Shown here: in pieces, positions 1 to 5,164 of the stretch | Position numbering within the stretch: the first letter of the stretch is position 1 | How the letters are laid out: every line of letters starts with the position of its first letter | Source of the DNA: an uncultured Methylophaga sp. | GTDB lineage: Bacteria; Pseudomonadota; Gammaproteobacteria; Nitrosococcales; Methylophagaceae | Direction: 5' to 3' | NCBI GenBank assembly: GCA_947631375.1 | Contig: CANRLD010000132.1 | Span: 1 to 5,164 of the forward strand | DNA: 5,164 bases | Made by a program: the position numbers and the translations under genes | The notes under the pieces: model-generated | The model's database searches: none | The model's input: the letters and a program-made list of their open reading frames with translations, nothing else | Told to the model about the DNA's origin: nothing

Positions 1-69
1 ATACAATACGGCACGAACCAGGATGCCAAGAAAAAGGCCAAACTGTGCCCACCACAGAGAAAACCATGA
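1..69 (+). CDS. 3' end of an unidentified upstream gene (partial)
   Basis: Frame 1 is open from the window edge to a TGA at 67-69, giving a 22-residue tail rich in lysine that ends LCPPQRKP. The stop overlaps the likely arsH ATG at 66 in the ATGA arrangement typical of translationally coupled operon genes, which is the main reason to think this frame is the real upstream gene. By position it could be an ars gene such as arsR, arsC or another ars-associated reductase, but the tail is too short and too variable to assign. The other two plus frames are also open here, so the reading frame is not certain. Confidence 0.35.
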   Translation: MQYGTNQDAKKKAKLCPPQRKP

Positions 70-794
70 CCGAACAACCCCATGTCGAAGACATGCCAAA
101 CATCGATCCAAAGCTACTTCAGCCAATTGATATTGATGCGCTAGCCGCGCCAGATGCTCTACGACATCCACCTAAAATATTGATTCTGTATGGCTCACTT
201 CGCCAGCGATCATTCTCGCGCTTGACCGCAGAAGAAGCTGCCAGACTACTGCGCTGGTTCGGCTGTGAGGTACGTACTTTCAATCCTTCGGGTTTGCCGC
301 TGCCAGATGATGCTGATGAAAGCCATCATAAGGTTCAAGAGCTGCGCGCACTGGCAGAATGGTCGGAAGGCATGCTTTGGGTCAGCCCGGAACGCCACGG
401 CACGATGACAGGCATCATGAAAACGCAAATCGACTGGATCCCATTATCGATTAACAGGATCCGTCCGACCCAAGGTAAAACATTGGCCGTTATGGAAGTC
501 TCGGGCGGCAGCCAAAGTTACAACGCCGTCAATCAAATGCGTATTCTTGGCCGCTGGATGCGCATGGTCACCATCCCAAATCAATCTTCTATACCAAAGG
601 CCTATATGGAATTTGACGATGCCGGGCGAATGAAACCTTCACCTCTTTACCAGCGCGTTGTTGATGTCTGCGAAGAGCTGGTGAAATTCACCTGGTTACT
701 GCGTGGCAGAACAGACTATCTGACGGATCGCTATTCGGAGCGTGTCGAGTCTTCGGCAAAATCCTCTCCACAGATCGAACAAGATCCACTCTAA
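66..794 (+). CDS. arsH: ArsH, NADPH-dependent FMN reductase / organoarsenical oxidase
   Basis: ArsH is a cytoplasmic flavodoxin-fold protein. In characterised members it uses FMN and NADPH to oxidise trivalent organoarsenicals such as methylarsenite to less toxic pentavalent forms, and it also reduces quinones or azo dyes. The 242-residue product has the family blocks in order: the phosphate-binding GSLRQRSFSR loop (residues 43-52), FNPSGLPLPDD (72-82), SPERHGTMTG (107-116), a QIDWIPLS segment (121-128), SGGSQSYNAVNQ (146-157) and LGRWMRM (161-167). Length is normal for ArsH. I chose ATG 66 because it overlaps the upstream stop in ATGA and has AGAGA five bases before it. A GTG at 45, with AAAAAGG seven bases before it, would add seven residues and cannot be excluded; the extra N-terminus is not conserved. 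It is followed after 20 nt by arsB, so co-transcription is likely. The family assignment is near certain; only the start is in doubt. Confidence 0.95.
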   Translation: MTEQPHVEDMPNIDPKLLQPIDIDALAAPDALRHPPKILILYGSLRQRSFSRLTAEEAARLLRWFGCEVRTFNPSGLPLPDDADESHHKVQELRALAEWSEGMLWVSPERHGTMTGIMKTQIDWIPLSINRIRPTQGKTLAVMEVSGGSQSYNAVNQMRILGRWMRMVTIPNQSSIPKAYMEFDDAGRMKPSPLYQRVVDVCEELVKFTWLLRGRTDYLTDRYSERVESSAKSSPQIEQDPL

Positions 795-797
795 ACA

Positions 798-803
798 TAA
801 GGT
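798..803 (+). promoter_or_regulatory. Putative ribosome binding site of arsB
   Basis: TAAGGT lies in the 20-nt gap between arsH and arsB. It is the only purine-rich Shine-Dalgarno-like match there. The distance to the ATG at 815 is about 11-12 nt, longer than optimal, so initiation may be moderate or partly helped by coupling to arsH translation. Confidence 0.45.
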
Positions 804-814
804 CGTTACATTAC

Positions 815-2128
815 ATGCTGGCACTGGTTATTTTTGTCGCTACTCTGGTTTTGGTCATTTGGCAGCCCAGAGGCCTGGGGATCGGCTGGAGTGCGTTGGC
901 TGGCGCGGTGGTCACCCTGCTGCTCGGCGTCGTCCAATGGGCAGATATTGGCGTGGTGTGGGCTATTATCTGGGACGCCACCTTTACTTTTGTTGCCTTG
1001 ATAGTGATCTCTTTGTTGCTTGATGAAGCGGGTTTCTTTGGCTGGGCTGCACTGCACGTTGCCCGACTCGGTAACGGCAAAGGCCACTTACTTTTTCCAT
1101 TGATTGTGCTGTTGGGAGCGCTGATTGCGGCATTCTTTGCCAATGATGGTGCCGCACTGCTACTGACACCGATTGTCATCGCCATTTTACTTCGGCTGCA
1201 ATTTCCCCCTCCTGCCGCATTGGCGTTCATTATCGCAACGGGATTTATCGCAGATACTGCCAGCCTACCGCTGGTTATTTCCAATCTGGTGAACATTGTC
1301 AGCGCCAACTATTTCGACATTGGCTTCGGCCGTTATGCGGCGATCATGCTGCCCGTTAATCTGGTCTCGGTCATCACAACATTACTGATGTTGTGGTTGG
1401 TATTTTGGCGAAACATTCCCAAATCTTATTCAACTTTAGCACTCGATCCGCCACGTTCTGCAATCAAGGACCCGCTGGTTTTTCGTGCCGCCTTTCCGGT
1501 GCTCACCGTATTACTGGTCGCTTATTTTACTACTGAATCACTAGAGGTGCCGATTGCCCTTGTGACGGGAAGCGCAGCCATTTTATTAATGGCAATTGCC
1601 GGCCGCTGGTGGCAGGGAGGCCGAGAAGCGGTGGTGCCGGTGGTGCCTGTGTTGCGCCAGGCTCCCTGGCAAATCGTACTGTTCTCGCTGGGAATGTATC
1701 TAATTGTTTACGGTTTGGGGAATGCCGGCTTGACTGACTATGGCGCGGCAGTGCTGCAGTGGCTGTCACAGCAAGGAAATGTCGTTGCCACCATCGGCAC
1801 CGGTTTTCTCTCGGCGATTGTCGCCTCAATAATGAACAACTTGCCCTCAACACTTGTCGGCGCATTGGCAATTGAGCAGGCGCAGCTGCCAGCAATAACG
1901 CAAGAATTGATGGTGTACGCCAATATCATTGGCAACGATCTGGGCCCGAAACTTACACCTATCGGCAGTTTAGCGACCTTATTGTGGCTGCATGTACTGG
2001 CCGGTAAAGGCTATCAAATTGGCTGGGGGCAGTATATGAAAATTGGCTTGATTATTACCCCACCAGTGCTGTTGGCTACACTCATCGCATTAACCTTATG
2101 GCTGCCGCAATTACCCATACCGCCATGA
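815..2128 (+). CDS. arsB: ArsB, arsenite/antimonite efflux permease
   Basis: ArsB is an inner-membrane carrier of the ArsB/NhaD ion-transporter superfamily. It extrudes As(III) and Sb(III) using the proton motive force, and can pair with an ArsA ATPase where one exists. The 437-residue protein matches the E. coli type ArsB along its whole length: N-terminal VIWQPRGLGIGWSA (residues 14-27), LLLDEAGFFGWAALHV (67-82), FANDGAALLLTPIVIA (108-123), GFIADTASLPLVISNLVNIV (143-162), APWQIVLFSLGMYLIVYGL (283-301), SIMNNLPSTLVGAL (338-351) and NDLGPKLTPIGSLATLLWLH (374-393). About a dozen hydrophobic segments are visible, as expected for the 12-helix fold. The start matches the E. coli ArsB N-terminus almost residue for residue. 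The protein contains no cysteine; the position of the lone cysteine of plasmid R773 ArsB in the GCDLGP motif is Asn374 here. It lies 20 nt after arsH in the same operon. No arsA, arsC or arsR is visible in the window. Confidence 0.96.
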   Translation: MLALVIFVATLVLVIWQPRGLGIGWSALAGAVVTLLLGVVQWADIGVVWAIIWDATFTFVALIVISLLLDEAGFFGWAALHVARLGNGKGHLLFPLIVLLGALIAAFFANDGAALLLTPIVIAILLRLQFPPPAALAFIIATGFIADTASLPLVISNLVNIVSANYFDIGFGRYAAIMLPVNLVSVITTLLMLWLVFWRNIPKSYSTLALDPPRSAIKDPLVFRAAFPVLTVLLVAYFTTESLEVPIALVTGSAAILLMAIAGRWWQGGREAVVPVVPVLRQAPWQIVLFSLGMYLIVYGLGNAGLTDYGAAVLQWLSQQGNVVATIGTGFLSAIVASIMNNLPSTLVGALAIEQAQLPAITQELMVYANIIGNDLGPKLTPIGSLATLLWLHVLAGKGYQIGWGQYMKIGLIITPPVLLATLIALTLWLPQLPIPP

Positions 2129-2226
2129 TAAGGCGAACCTTACTCTGAAGCAGGTGGAGCATCGCCACTAATGTATTTCCACGTTTGTGAAAGGTGAACA
2201 GCAACGGGGAAATTGTGTTTTTCCGC

Positions 2227-2253
2227 ATCCGAAGACAACGCTTTTCGTCGGAT
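2227..2253. repeat. Inverted repeat, 6-bp arms ATCCGA/TCGGAT
   Basis: Arms 2227-2232 and 2248-2253 are perfectly complementary around a 15-nt loop. An alternative fold pairs 2230-2235 with 2242-2247, including one G-U pair. Neither strand has a T-run after the stem, so it does not fit an intrinsic terminator. It could help stop or stabilise the converging transcripts, but a chance repeat is possible. Confidence 0.35.
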
Positions 2254-2305
2254 AGGCAGTGATGATTAATGGTGTTAGAAACAACGAGATTTGAAATTTT
2301 TCTTG

Positions 2306-2331
2306 CTCCAGCACCCTGGCGGGACCGGGAG
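2306..2331. repeat. Interrupted inverted repeat, CTCC...CCC-TGGC-GGG...GGAG
   Basis: Outer arms CTCC (2306-2309) and GGAG (2328-2331) and inner arms CCC (2314-2316) and GGG (2321-2323) are placed symmetrically, with 4-nt internal loops on both sides and a 4-nt apical loop. On the minus strand it lies about 20 nt after the tRNA 3' end, so it could mark the end of the tRNA transcript. The bases after it on that strand are CAAGAAAAATTT rather than a U-tract, so terminator function is weakly supported. Confidence 0.3.
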
Positions 2332-2351
2332 AGAAAACGTTGAAGCAAAAT

Positions 2352-2427
2352 TGGAGCGGGAAACGAGGTTCGAACTCGCGACCTCAACCTTGGCAAGGTT
2401 GCGCTCTACCAGCTGAGCTATTCCCGC
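2352..2427 (-). tRNA. glyW: tRNA-Gly (anticodon GCC), CCA encoded
   Basis: Read on the minus strand, the 76-nt sequence folds as a full cloverleaf. The acceptor stem GCGGGAA/TTCCCGC is perfect; the D stem is GCTC/GAGC with a GGTA-containing loop; the anticodon stem is CAACC/GGTTG around loop TTGCCAA with anticodon GCC; the T stem is GCGAG/CTCGT (one G-U) around TTCGAAC; discriminator T is followed by encoded CCA at 2352-2354. It decodes GGC and GGU. Its place directly after pgsA matches glyW in E. coli. There the transcript continues to tRNA-Cys and tRNA-Leu; neither is found here in the 220 bases that follow. The symbol is by synteny. Confidence 0.97.
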
Positions 2428-2441
2428 GTAAGAAGTGGTGC

Positions 2442-2469
2442 ATTATAGGCAATTATTATTTTCTGTCAA
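2442..2469 (-). promoter_or_regulatory. Consensus sigma70 promoter for tRNA-Gly
   Basis: On the minus strand a perfect -35 TTGACA (2464-2469) and a perfect -10 TATAAT (2442-2447) are separated by a 16-bp AT-rich spacer. Transcription would start near 2434-2436, giving a leader of roughly 8 nt before the tRNA 5' end at 2427. The bases after the -10 read GCACCAC, similar to the GC-rich discriminator of stringently controlled stable-RNA promoters. The -35 box overlaps the last codon and stop of pgsA (GGT TGA then CA). That the hexamers are both exact is seen directly; promoter activity and stringent control are inferred. Confidence 0.85.
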
Positions 2470-3029
2470 CCCTTATCTATCAACACTGGCAGGGCAGCTT
2501 TCAGGTAACTAATCATAGAGGTTAATGTCAGGAATGCCGCAATATATAACAGTGCCACACCCACTTCAAAAACCGGTAAGCCAAACAGGGGGTTATAGTA
2601 AATCAAGCAACCAATGGCCAGCATTTGAAAGGTGGTTTTCCATTTGCCAATGGTCGAAACCTTAACCACATTCCGGGCACCAATCGCTGCCATCCATTCA
2701 CGTAATGCGGAAATTGTCAGTTCGCGGAAAACAATAACAATGACCGGCAGCAACACAAACCACAACGCTGATTTATAGAGGATCAACAATAACGCGACTA
2801 CCACAATTAATTTATCTGCCACCGGGTCAATAAACGCCCCAAATGCCGATGTCTGATTTAATCGTCTAGCCAGATAGCCATCCAGCCAGTCTGTCACGCC
2901 AGCCAGCACAAACACAGCCGTCGCCCATAACGACGCACTGTCATAAGGCAAAAAATAGAGTGCCACCAATACGGGGATCAGTAAGACTCTGAGCAGGCTG
3001 AGAAGGTTTGGTAAGTTCAACATGGTCAT
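2466..3029 (-). CDS. pgsA: PgsA, CDP-diacylglycerol--glycerol-3-phosphate 3-phosphatidyltransferase
   Basis: PgsA is an inner-membrane enzyme that transfers the phosphatidyl group from CDP-diacylglycerol to glycerol-3-phosphate, making phosphatidylglycerophosphate, the committed step to phosphatidylglycerol and cardiolipin. The 187-residue protein carries the complete CDP-alcohol phosphotransferase signature D-x2-D-G-x2-A-R-x8-G-x3-D-x3-D: Asp47, Asp50, Gly51, Ala54, Arg55, Gly64, Asp68 and Asp72. PgsA-typical stretches NLPNLLSLLRVLLIPV (5-20) and ISALREWMAAIGARNVVKVS (106-125), and several hydrophobic helices, agree with E. coli PgsA (about 182 residues). Two starts are possible, ATG at 3029 and ATG at 3023 (Met3); neither has a strong Shine-Dalgarno, and the family N-terminus does not decide between them. 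It begins 44 nt after the uvrC stop on the same strand, so joint transcription is likely, and its 3' end contains the tRNA promoter. Confidence 0.97.
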   Translation of the reverse strand: MTMLNLPNLLSLLRVLLIPVLVALYFLPYDSASLWATAVFVLAGVTDWLDGYLARRLNQTSAFGAFIDPVADKLIVVVALLLILYKSALWFVLLPVIVIVFRELTISALREWMAAIGARNVVKVSTIGKWKTTFQMLAIGCLIYYNPLFGLPVFEVGVALLYIAAFLTLTSMISYLKAALPVLIDKG

Positions 3030-3073
3030 ATGTTTCTACGTTTGATGGCGGCTATATTAGCACTATGTACCTG

Positions 3074-4918
3074 TTAATTGTCGGGATGAAATCGGTCATA
3101 AATTTTTTGAGCCAGCGAAGCACTGATCCCTTCCACGCGTTGTAGATCTTCCACTCCCGCACGTTTTACCTCCTGCAATCCGCCAAATTGCTGCAAGATT
3201 TTCTGCCGACGCTTGGGTCCGAGTCCGGGAATATCTTCCAGCGAAGAGGATGTTCGCGCCTTGGCTCGACGCTGGCGATGACCGCTAATGGCAAAGCGAT
3301 GTGCTTCATCGCGCACCTGCTGTAACAAGTGCAACGCCGGTGAGTCAGCTGGGAGGGTTACCTCACCTGCCTGCCCAACCAGAAACAGCGTTTCTTCACC
3401 CGGCTTTCTTGCGGGGCCTTTGGCAATTCCCAAAATAGGTAAATCGCTTAAGTTCAACTCCGCAAGCACCTCTTGTGCTTCCTTAATTTGCCCTTTGCCA
3501 CCATCAATCAGTAAGAGATCCGGCCGTTTACCTTCTCCGTTATTTAACCGGGTGAAACGACGTGTTAACGCCTGGTGCATAGCCGCGTAGTCATCGCCGC
3601 CGGTAATCCCTTCAATATTAAATTTCCGGTAATCGCTTTTTATGGCGCCTTCCAGGCCAAATACCACACAGGAAGCAACCGTTCGCTCTCCTCGTGTATG
3701 ACTTATATCAAAACATTCAATTCGCTTTGGCAGCTCATCCAGCGCTAACGCTTCTTGCAACATTTCAAAGCGCTGCAATAAGTTGGAGCGGCTTTGCAGA
3801 CGCTGAATCAGACTGATCTCGGCATTGGTCTTTGCCATTTGTAACCAGCGCGTAGCATGGCCACGTTGCGGTTTACGCAGACTCACCTTATGACCGGACT
3901 CAGTCTGTAATACTTCCTGCAGCAGCGCAGCGCCCTCCACCTCATGGCTCAGCAAGATTTCCGCTGGTACATCCTTTCCCAGATAATATTGCGGGATAAA
4001 TGCTTCCAGTAACTCTGCTGCTGAAATATCAGTAGAGCCTTTGGGGAAATAGGCTTTGCTACCGAGGTGACGCCCTCCGCGTACAAAACTGACTTCAACC
4101 ACGGCAATTCCATCACGAACAATCGCTGCCAACACATCGGAGTCTCCCTGCATCGAACTGACATATTGTCGCTCCTGAATGCGGCGCAGACTGATGATCT
4201 TGTCGCGGATCAAAGCGGCTTGCTCAAACTGCAGCTGTTGTGATGCCGCTTCCATTTGTGCACTGAGCTCATCCATCACCTGTTGATTCTTGCCCTCCAG
4301 AAACAAAATGGTGTGCTGTACATCTTGTTGATACTCCGCCTCTGAAACCAGGCCAACACAGGGCGCTGTACAACGTTTGATTTGGTATTGCAGACAGGGA
4401 CGGCTGCGATTCTGGTAATAACTGTCTTCACACTGGCGTACCGGAAACAGTTTTTGCAGCAGATTAAGGCTTTCCCGTACCGCACCGGCACTGGGATATG
4501 GGCCAAAATATTTGCCAGGCTTACGTTTGGCACCTCTATGCAGGCTCAAACGTGGAAAGGTATCGCCCGATATAAATAGATATGGGTAGCTTTTATCGTC
4601 GCGTAATAAGACGTTATAACGCGGCATCAGCTCCTTGATCAGGTTGTTTTCCAGAATCAGGGCTTCATTTTCGGTATGCGTAACGGTGATTTCAATAGCC
4701 GCAATTTGCGCGACCATCACCTGCGTTTTCGTTGTTAAACTGCTGCGGCGAAAGTAACTTGCAACACGTTTTTTGAGGTTTTTTGCCTTACCGACATAAA
4801 TCACTGCGCCACTGGCATCCACCATTCGGTAAACACCAGGGCGACTGGTCAGTGATTTTACAAAACTTACCGGATCGAATTTCGAAGGTTCAGCTATTGG
4901 GCTATCAGTCTGACTCAT
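3074..4918 (-). CDS. uvrC: UvrC, excinuclease ABC subunit C
   Basis: UvrC binds the UvrB-DNA complex and cuts the damaged strand on both sides of a lesion in nucleotide excision repair. The 614-residue protein has all parts. The GIY-YIG domain for 3' incision has GVY with Tyr30, YVG with Tyr41, Arg51 and metal-binding Glu90 in EALILE-N. A four-cysteine set (Cys163, Cys175, Cys183, Cys187) has the 12-8-4 spacing reported to hold an iron-sulfur cluster in E. coli UvrC. The UVR motif that contacts UvrB lies at about 204-247. The RNase H-like domain for 5' incision has Asp404 (CFDISH), Asp472 (IDGGKGQ) and His547 (SGHR). Tandem helix-hairpin-helix motifs lie at about 562-612 (IPGLGPKRRQKIL and VEGISASLAQKIY). 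E. coli UvrC is 610 residues. ATG 4918 is the only start available before the GIY domain; it overlaps the upstream small gene by 14 nt and has only a weak GGTAG ribosome site, suggesting translational coupling. Confidence 0.98.
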   Translation of the reverse strand: MSQTDSPIAEPSKFDPVSFVKSLTSRPGVYRMVDASGAVIYVGKAKNLKKRVASYFRRSSLTTKTQVMVAQIAAIEITVTHTENEALILENNLIKELMPRYNVLLRDDKSYPYLFISGDTFPRLSLHRGAKRKPGKYFGPYPSAGAVRESLNLLQKLFPVRQCEDSYYQNRSRPCLQYQIKRCTAPCVGLVSEAEYQQDVQHTILFLEGKNQQVMDELSAQMEAASQQLQFEQAALIRDKIISLRRIQERQYVSSMQGDSDVLAAIVRDGIAVVEVSFVRGGRHLGSKAYFPKGSTDISAAELLEAFIPQYYLGKDVPAEILLSHEVEGAALLQEVLQTESGHKVSLRKPQRGHATRWLQMAKTNAEISLIQRLQSRSNLLQRFEMLQEALALDELPKRIECFDISHTRGERTVASCVVFGLEGAIKSDYRKFNIEGITGGDDYAAMHQALTRRFTRLNNGEGKRPDLLLIDGGKGQIKEAQEVLAELNLSDLPILGIAKGPARKPGEETLFLVGQAGEVTLPADSPALHLLQQVRDEAHRFAISGHRQRRAKARTSSSLEDIPGLGPKRRQKILQQFGGLQEVKRAGVEDLQRVEGISASLAQKIYDRFHPDN

Positions 4919-5138
4919 TACTACCGTTAGGGTTGCTCATATCTTTAGGTGAATACTGACGTTGATAGCATTTGTGCGCCTGATAGAAACTATTTGCGGA
5001 CAAGCCCAGCAAAATAACCCCACCAATAATCGCTGGCGTCTCCTGATGATAAAAGTAAAACATCGCTAGCGCAGCCAATAACTCAGCCGTACCTATCACT
5101 TTTAATAACACAACGTTTTCTGTTCTTTTTATAGCCAT
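4905..5138 (-). CDS. Small two-helix membrane protein of unknown function upstream of uvrC
   Basis: I do not recognise this 77-residue protein. It has a basic start (Lys4, Arg5) and a first hydrophobic segment at about 9-30 (VVLLKVIGTAELLAALAMFY). A short polar turn HQETP (31-35) leads to a second hydrophobic segment at about 36-52 (AIIGGVILLGLSANSFY). A basic stretch follows (His55, Lys56, Arg60, Lys65), then a polar tail NPNGSNESD. By the positive-inside rule, both ends would face the cytoplasm, as a helical hairpin. It is credible as a gene because ATG 5138 has a textbook ribosome site six bases upstream, and because it overlaps uvrC by 14 nt on the same strand. It occupies the place where uvrY/gacA sits in many gammaproteobacteria. 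A link to DNA repair is not shown by the sequence; shared transcription may be coincidental. Confidence 0.8.
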   Translation of the reverse strand: MAIKRTENVVLLKVIGTAELLAALAMFYFYHQETPAIIGGVILLGLSANSFYQAHKCYQRQYSPKDMSNPNGSNESD

Positions 5139-5144
5139 TTACCA

Positions 5145-5150
5145 CTCCTT
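5145..5150 (-). promoter_or_regulatory. Strong ribosome binding site of the small membrane protein gene
   Basis: AAGGAG on the minus strand, six bases before ATG 5138. It is the best Shine-Dalgarno match among the minus-strand genes and fixes this start. Because uvrC itself has a weak site, this one may set translation of both genes through their overlap. Confidence 0.8.
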
Positions 5151-5164
5151 TGCGCTAATTTTGA

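Larger units (their letters stand above)
2129..2351. other. Convergent intergenic region between arsB and tRNA-Gly, no gene seen
   Basis: This stretch separates the plus-strand ars genes from the minus-strand tRNA. Only very short ATG frames occur on the plus strand (under about 12 codons, no good ribosome binding site). The long minus-strand frame crossing it starts inside the tRNA and reads into the arsB complement, so it is not a gene. It contains two imperfect inverted repeats (listed separately) and a small TAAGG-cgaa-CCTTA hairpin just after the arsB stop (2129-2142). None is followed by a proper U-tract, so no standard Rho-independent terminator can be assigned. No integrase, transposon end or second tRNA was seen. 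Confidence 0.6.

Noticed and set aside
811..1308. 165-codon minus-strand open frame opposite arsB
   Set aside because: It lies wholly inside the clear arsB coding region on the other strand, has low-complexity Ala/Ser/Thr-rich composition and no ribosome site; a shadow of arsB.
2129..2351. Search for tRNA-Cys and tRNA-Leu genes after tRNA-Gly, as in the E. coli glyW-cysT-leuZ order
   Set aside because: No second cloverleaf, T-loop TTCGAAT-like motif or CCGCTCCA/GGCGCG-type acceptor end was found on the minus strand here.
2082..2396. 104-codon minus-strand open frame across the intergenic region
   Set aside because: It starts inside the tRNA-Gly gene and ends inside the arsB complement, has no ribosome site and no recognisable motif.
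2300..2427. Direct repeat of the tRNA 3' end as an attachment site
   Set aside because: Apart from short TGGAGC-like matches there is no second copy of the tRNA 3' end in the window, so an att site cannot be claimed from this sequence.
2340..2525. 61-codon plus-strand frame through the tRNA
   Set aside because: It is the antisense of the tRNA gene and the end of pgsA; no independent support.
3030..3073. Possible pgsA promoter in the uvrC-pgsA gap (TTAACA with a TATA-like box)
   Set aside because: The TTAACA to TAATAT/TATAGC spacings are 12-15 bp and the -10 matches are poor; read-through from uvrC is a simpler explanation.
3288..3590. 100-codon plus-strand frame opposite uvrC
   Set aside because: It is antisense to the conserved RNase H-like region of UvrC; Cys/Ser/Pro-rich shadow translation.

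Overview
The window looks like a chromosomal segment from a gammaproteobacterium, not identified to species. The evidence is a minus-strand series uvrC - pgsA - tRNA-Gly(GCC), the same order as uvrC-pgsA-glyW in Escherichia coli and relatives, with proteins that align closely to the enterobacterial and pseudomonad versions. The upstream neighbour of uvrC is not uvrY/gacA, as is usual in enterics and pseudomonads, but a small predicted membrane protein. Together with the moderate base composition, this argues against a typical enteric or Pseudomonas.

Layout. (1) Positions 1-2128, plus strand: an arsenic-detoxification operon fragment. It holds the last codons of an unidentified upstream gene, then arsH (NADPH-dependent FMN reductase/organoarsenical oxidase), then arsB (arsenite/antimonite efflux permease). 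The genes are tightly packed (4-nt overlap, then a 20-nt gap), so one polycistronic message is likely. (2) Positions 2129-2351: a short convergent intergenic stretch with two imperfect inverted repeats and no convincing gene or canonical terminator. (3) Positions 2352-2427, minus strand: a complete tRNA-Gly(GCC) with encoded CCA. It is served by a consensus sigma70 promoter whose -35 box overlaps the pgsA stop codon. (4) Positions 2466-5138, minus strand: pgsA (phosphatidylglycerophosphate synthase), uvrC (excision nuclease subunit) and a 77-residue two-helix membrane protein that overlaps uvrC by 14 nt and has the best ribosome binding site of the cluster.

How the genes work together. ArsH oxidises trivalent organoarsenicals and ArsB exports inorganic arsenite; arsR and arsC, if present, would lie left of the window. 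The minus-strand cluster is housekeeping: UvrC makes the dual incision in nucleotide excision repair, PgsA commits CDP-diacylglycerol to phosphatidylglycerol and cardiolipin, and the tRNA gene has its own strong promoter.

I found no clearly new system. The best points for a second look are the uncharacterised small membrane protein coupled to uvrC, the promoter embedded in the end of pgsA, and the arsenic module abutting the 3' end of a tRNA-Gly gene, a known type of integration site.
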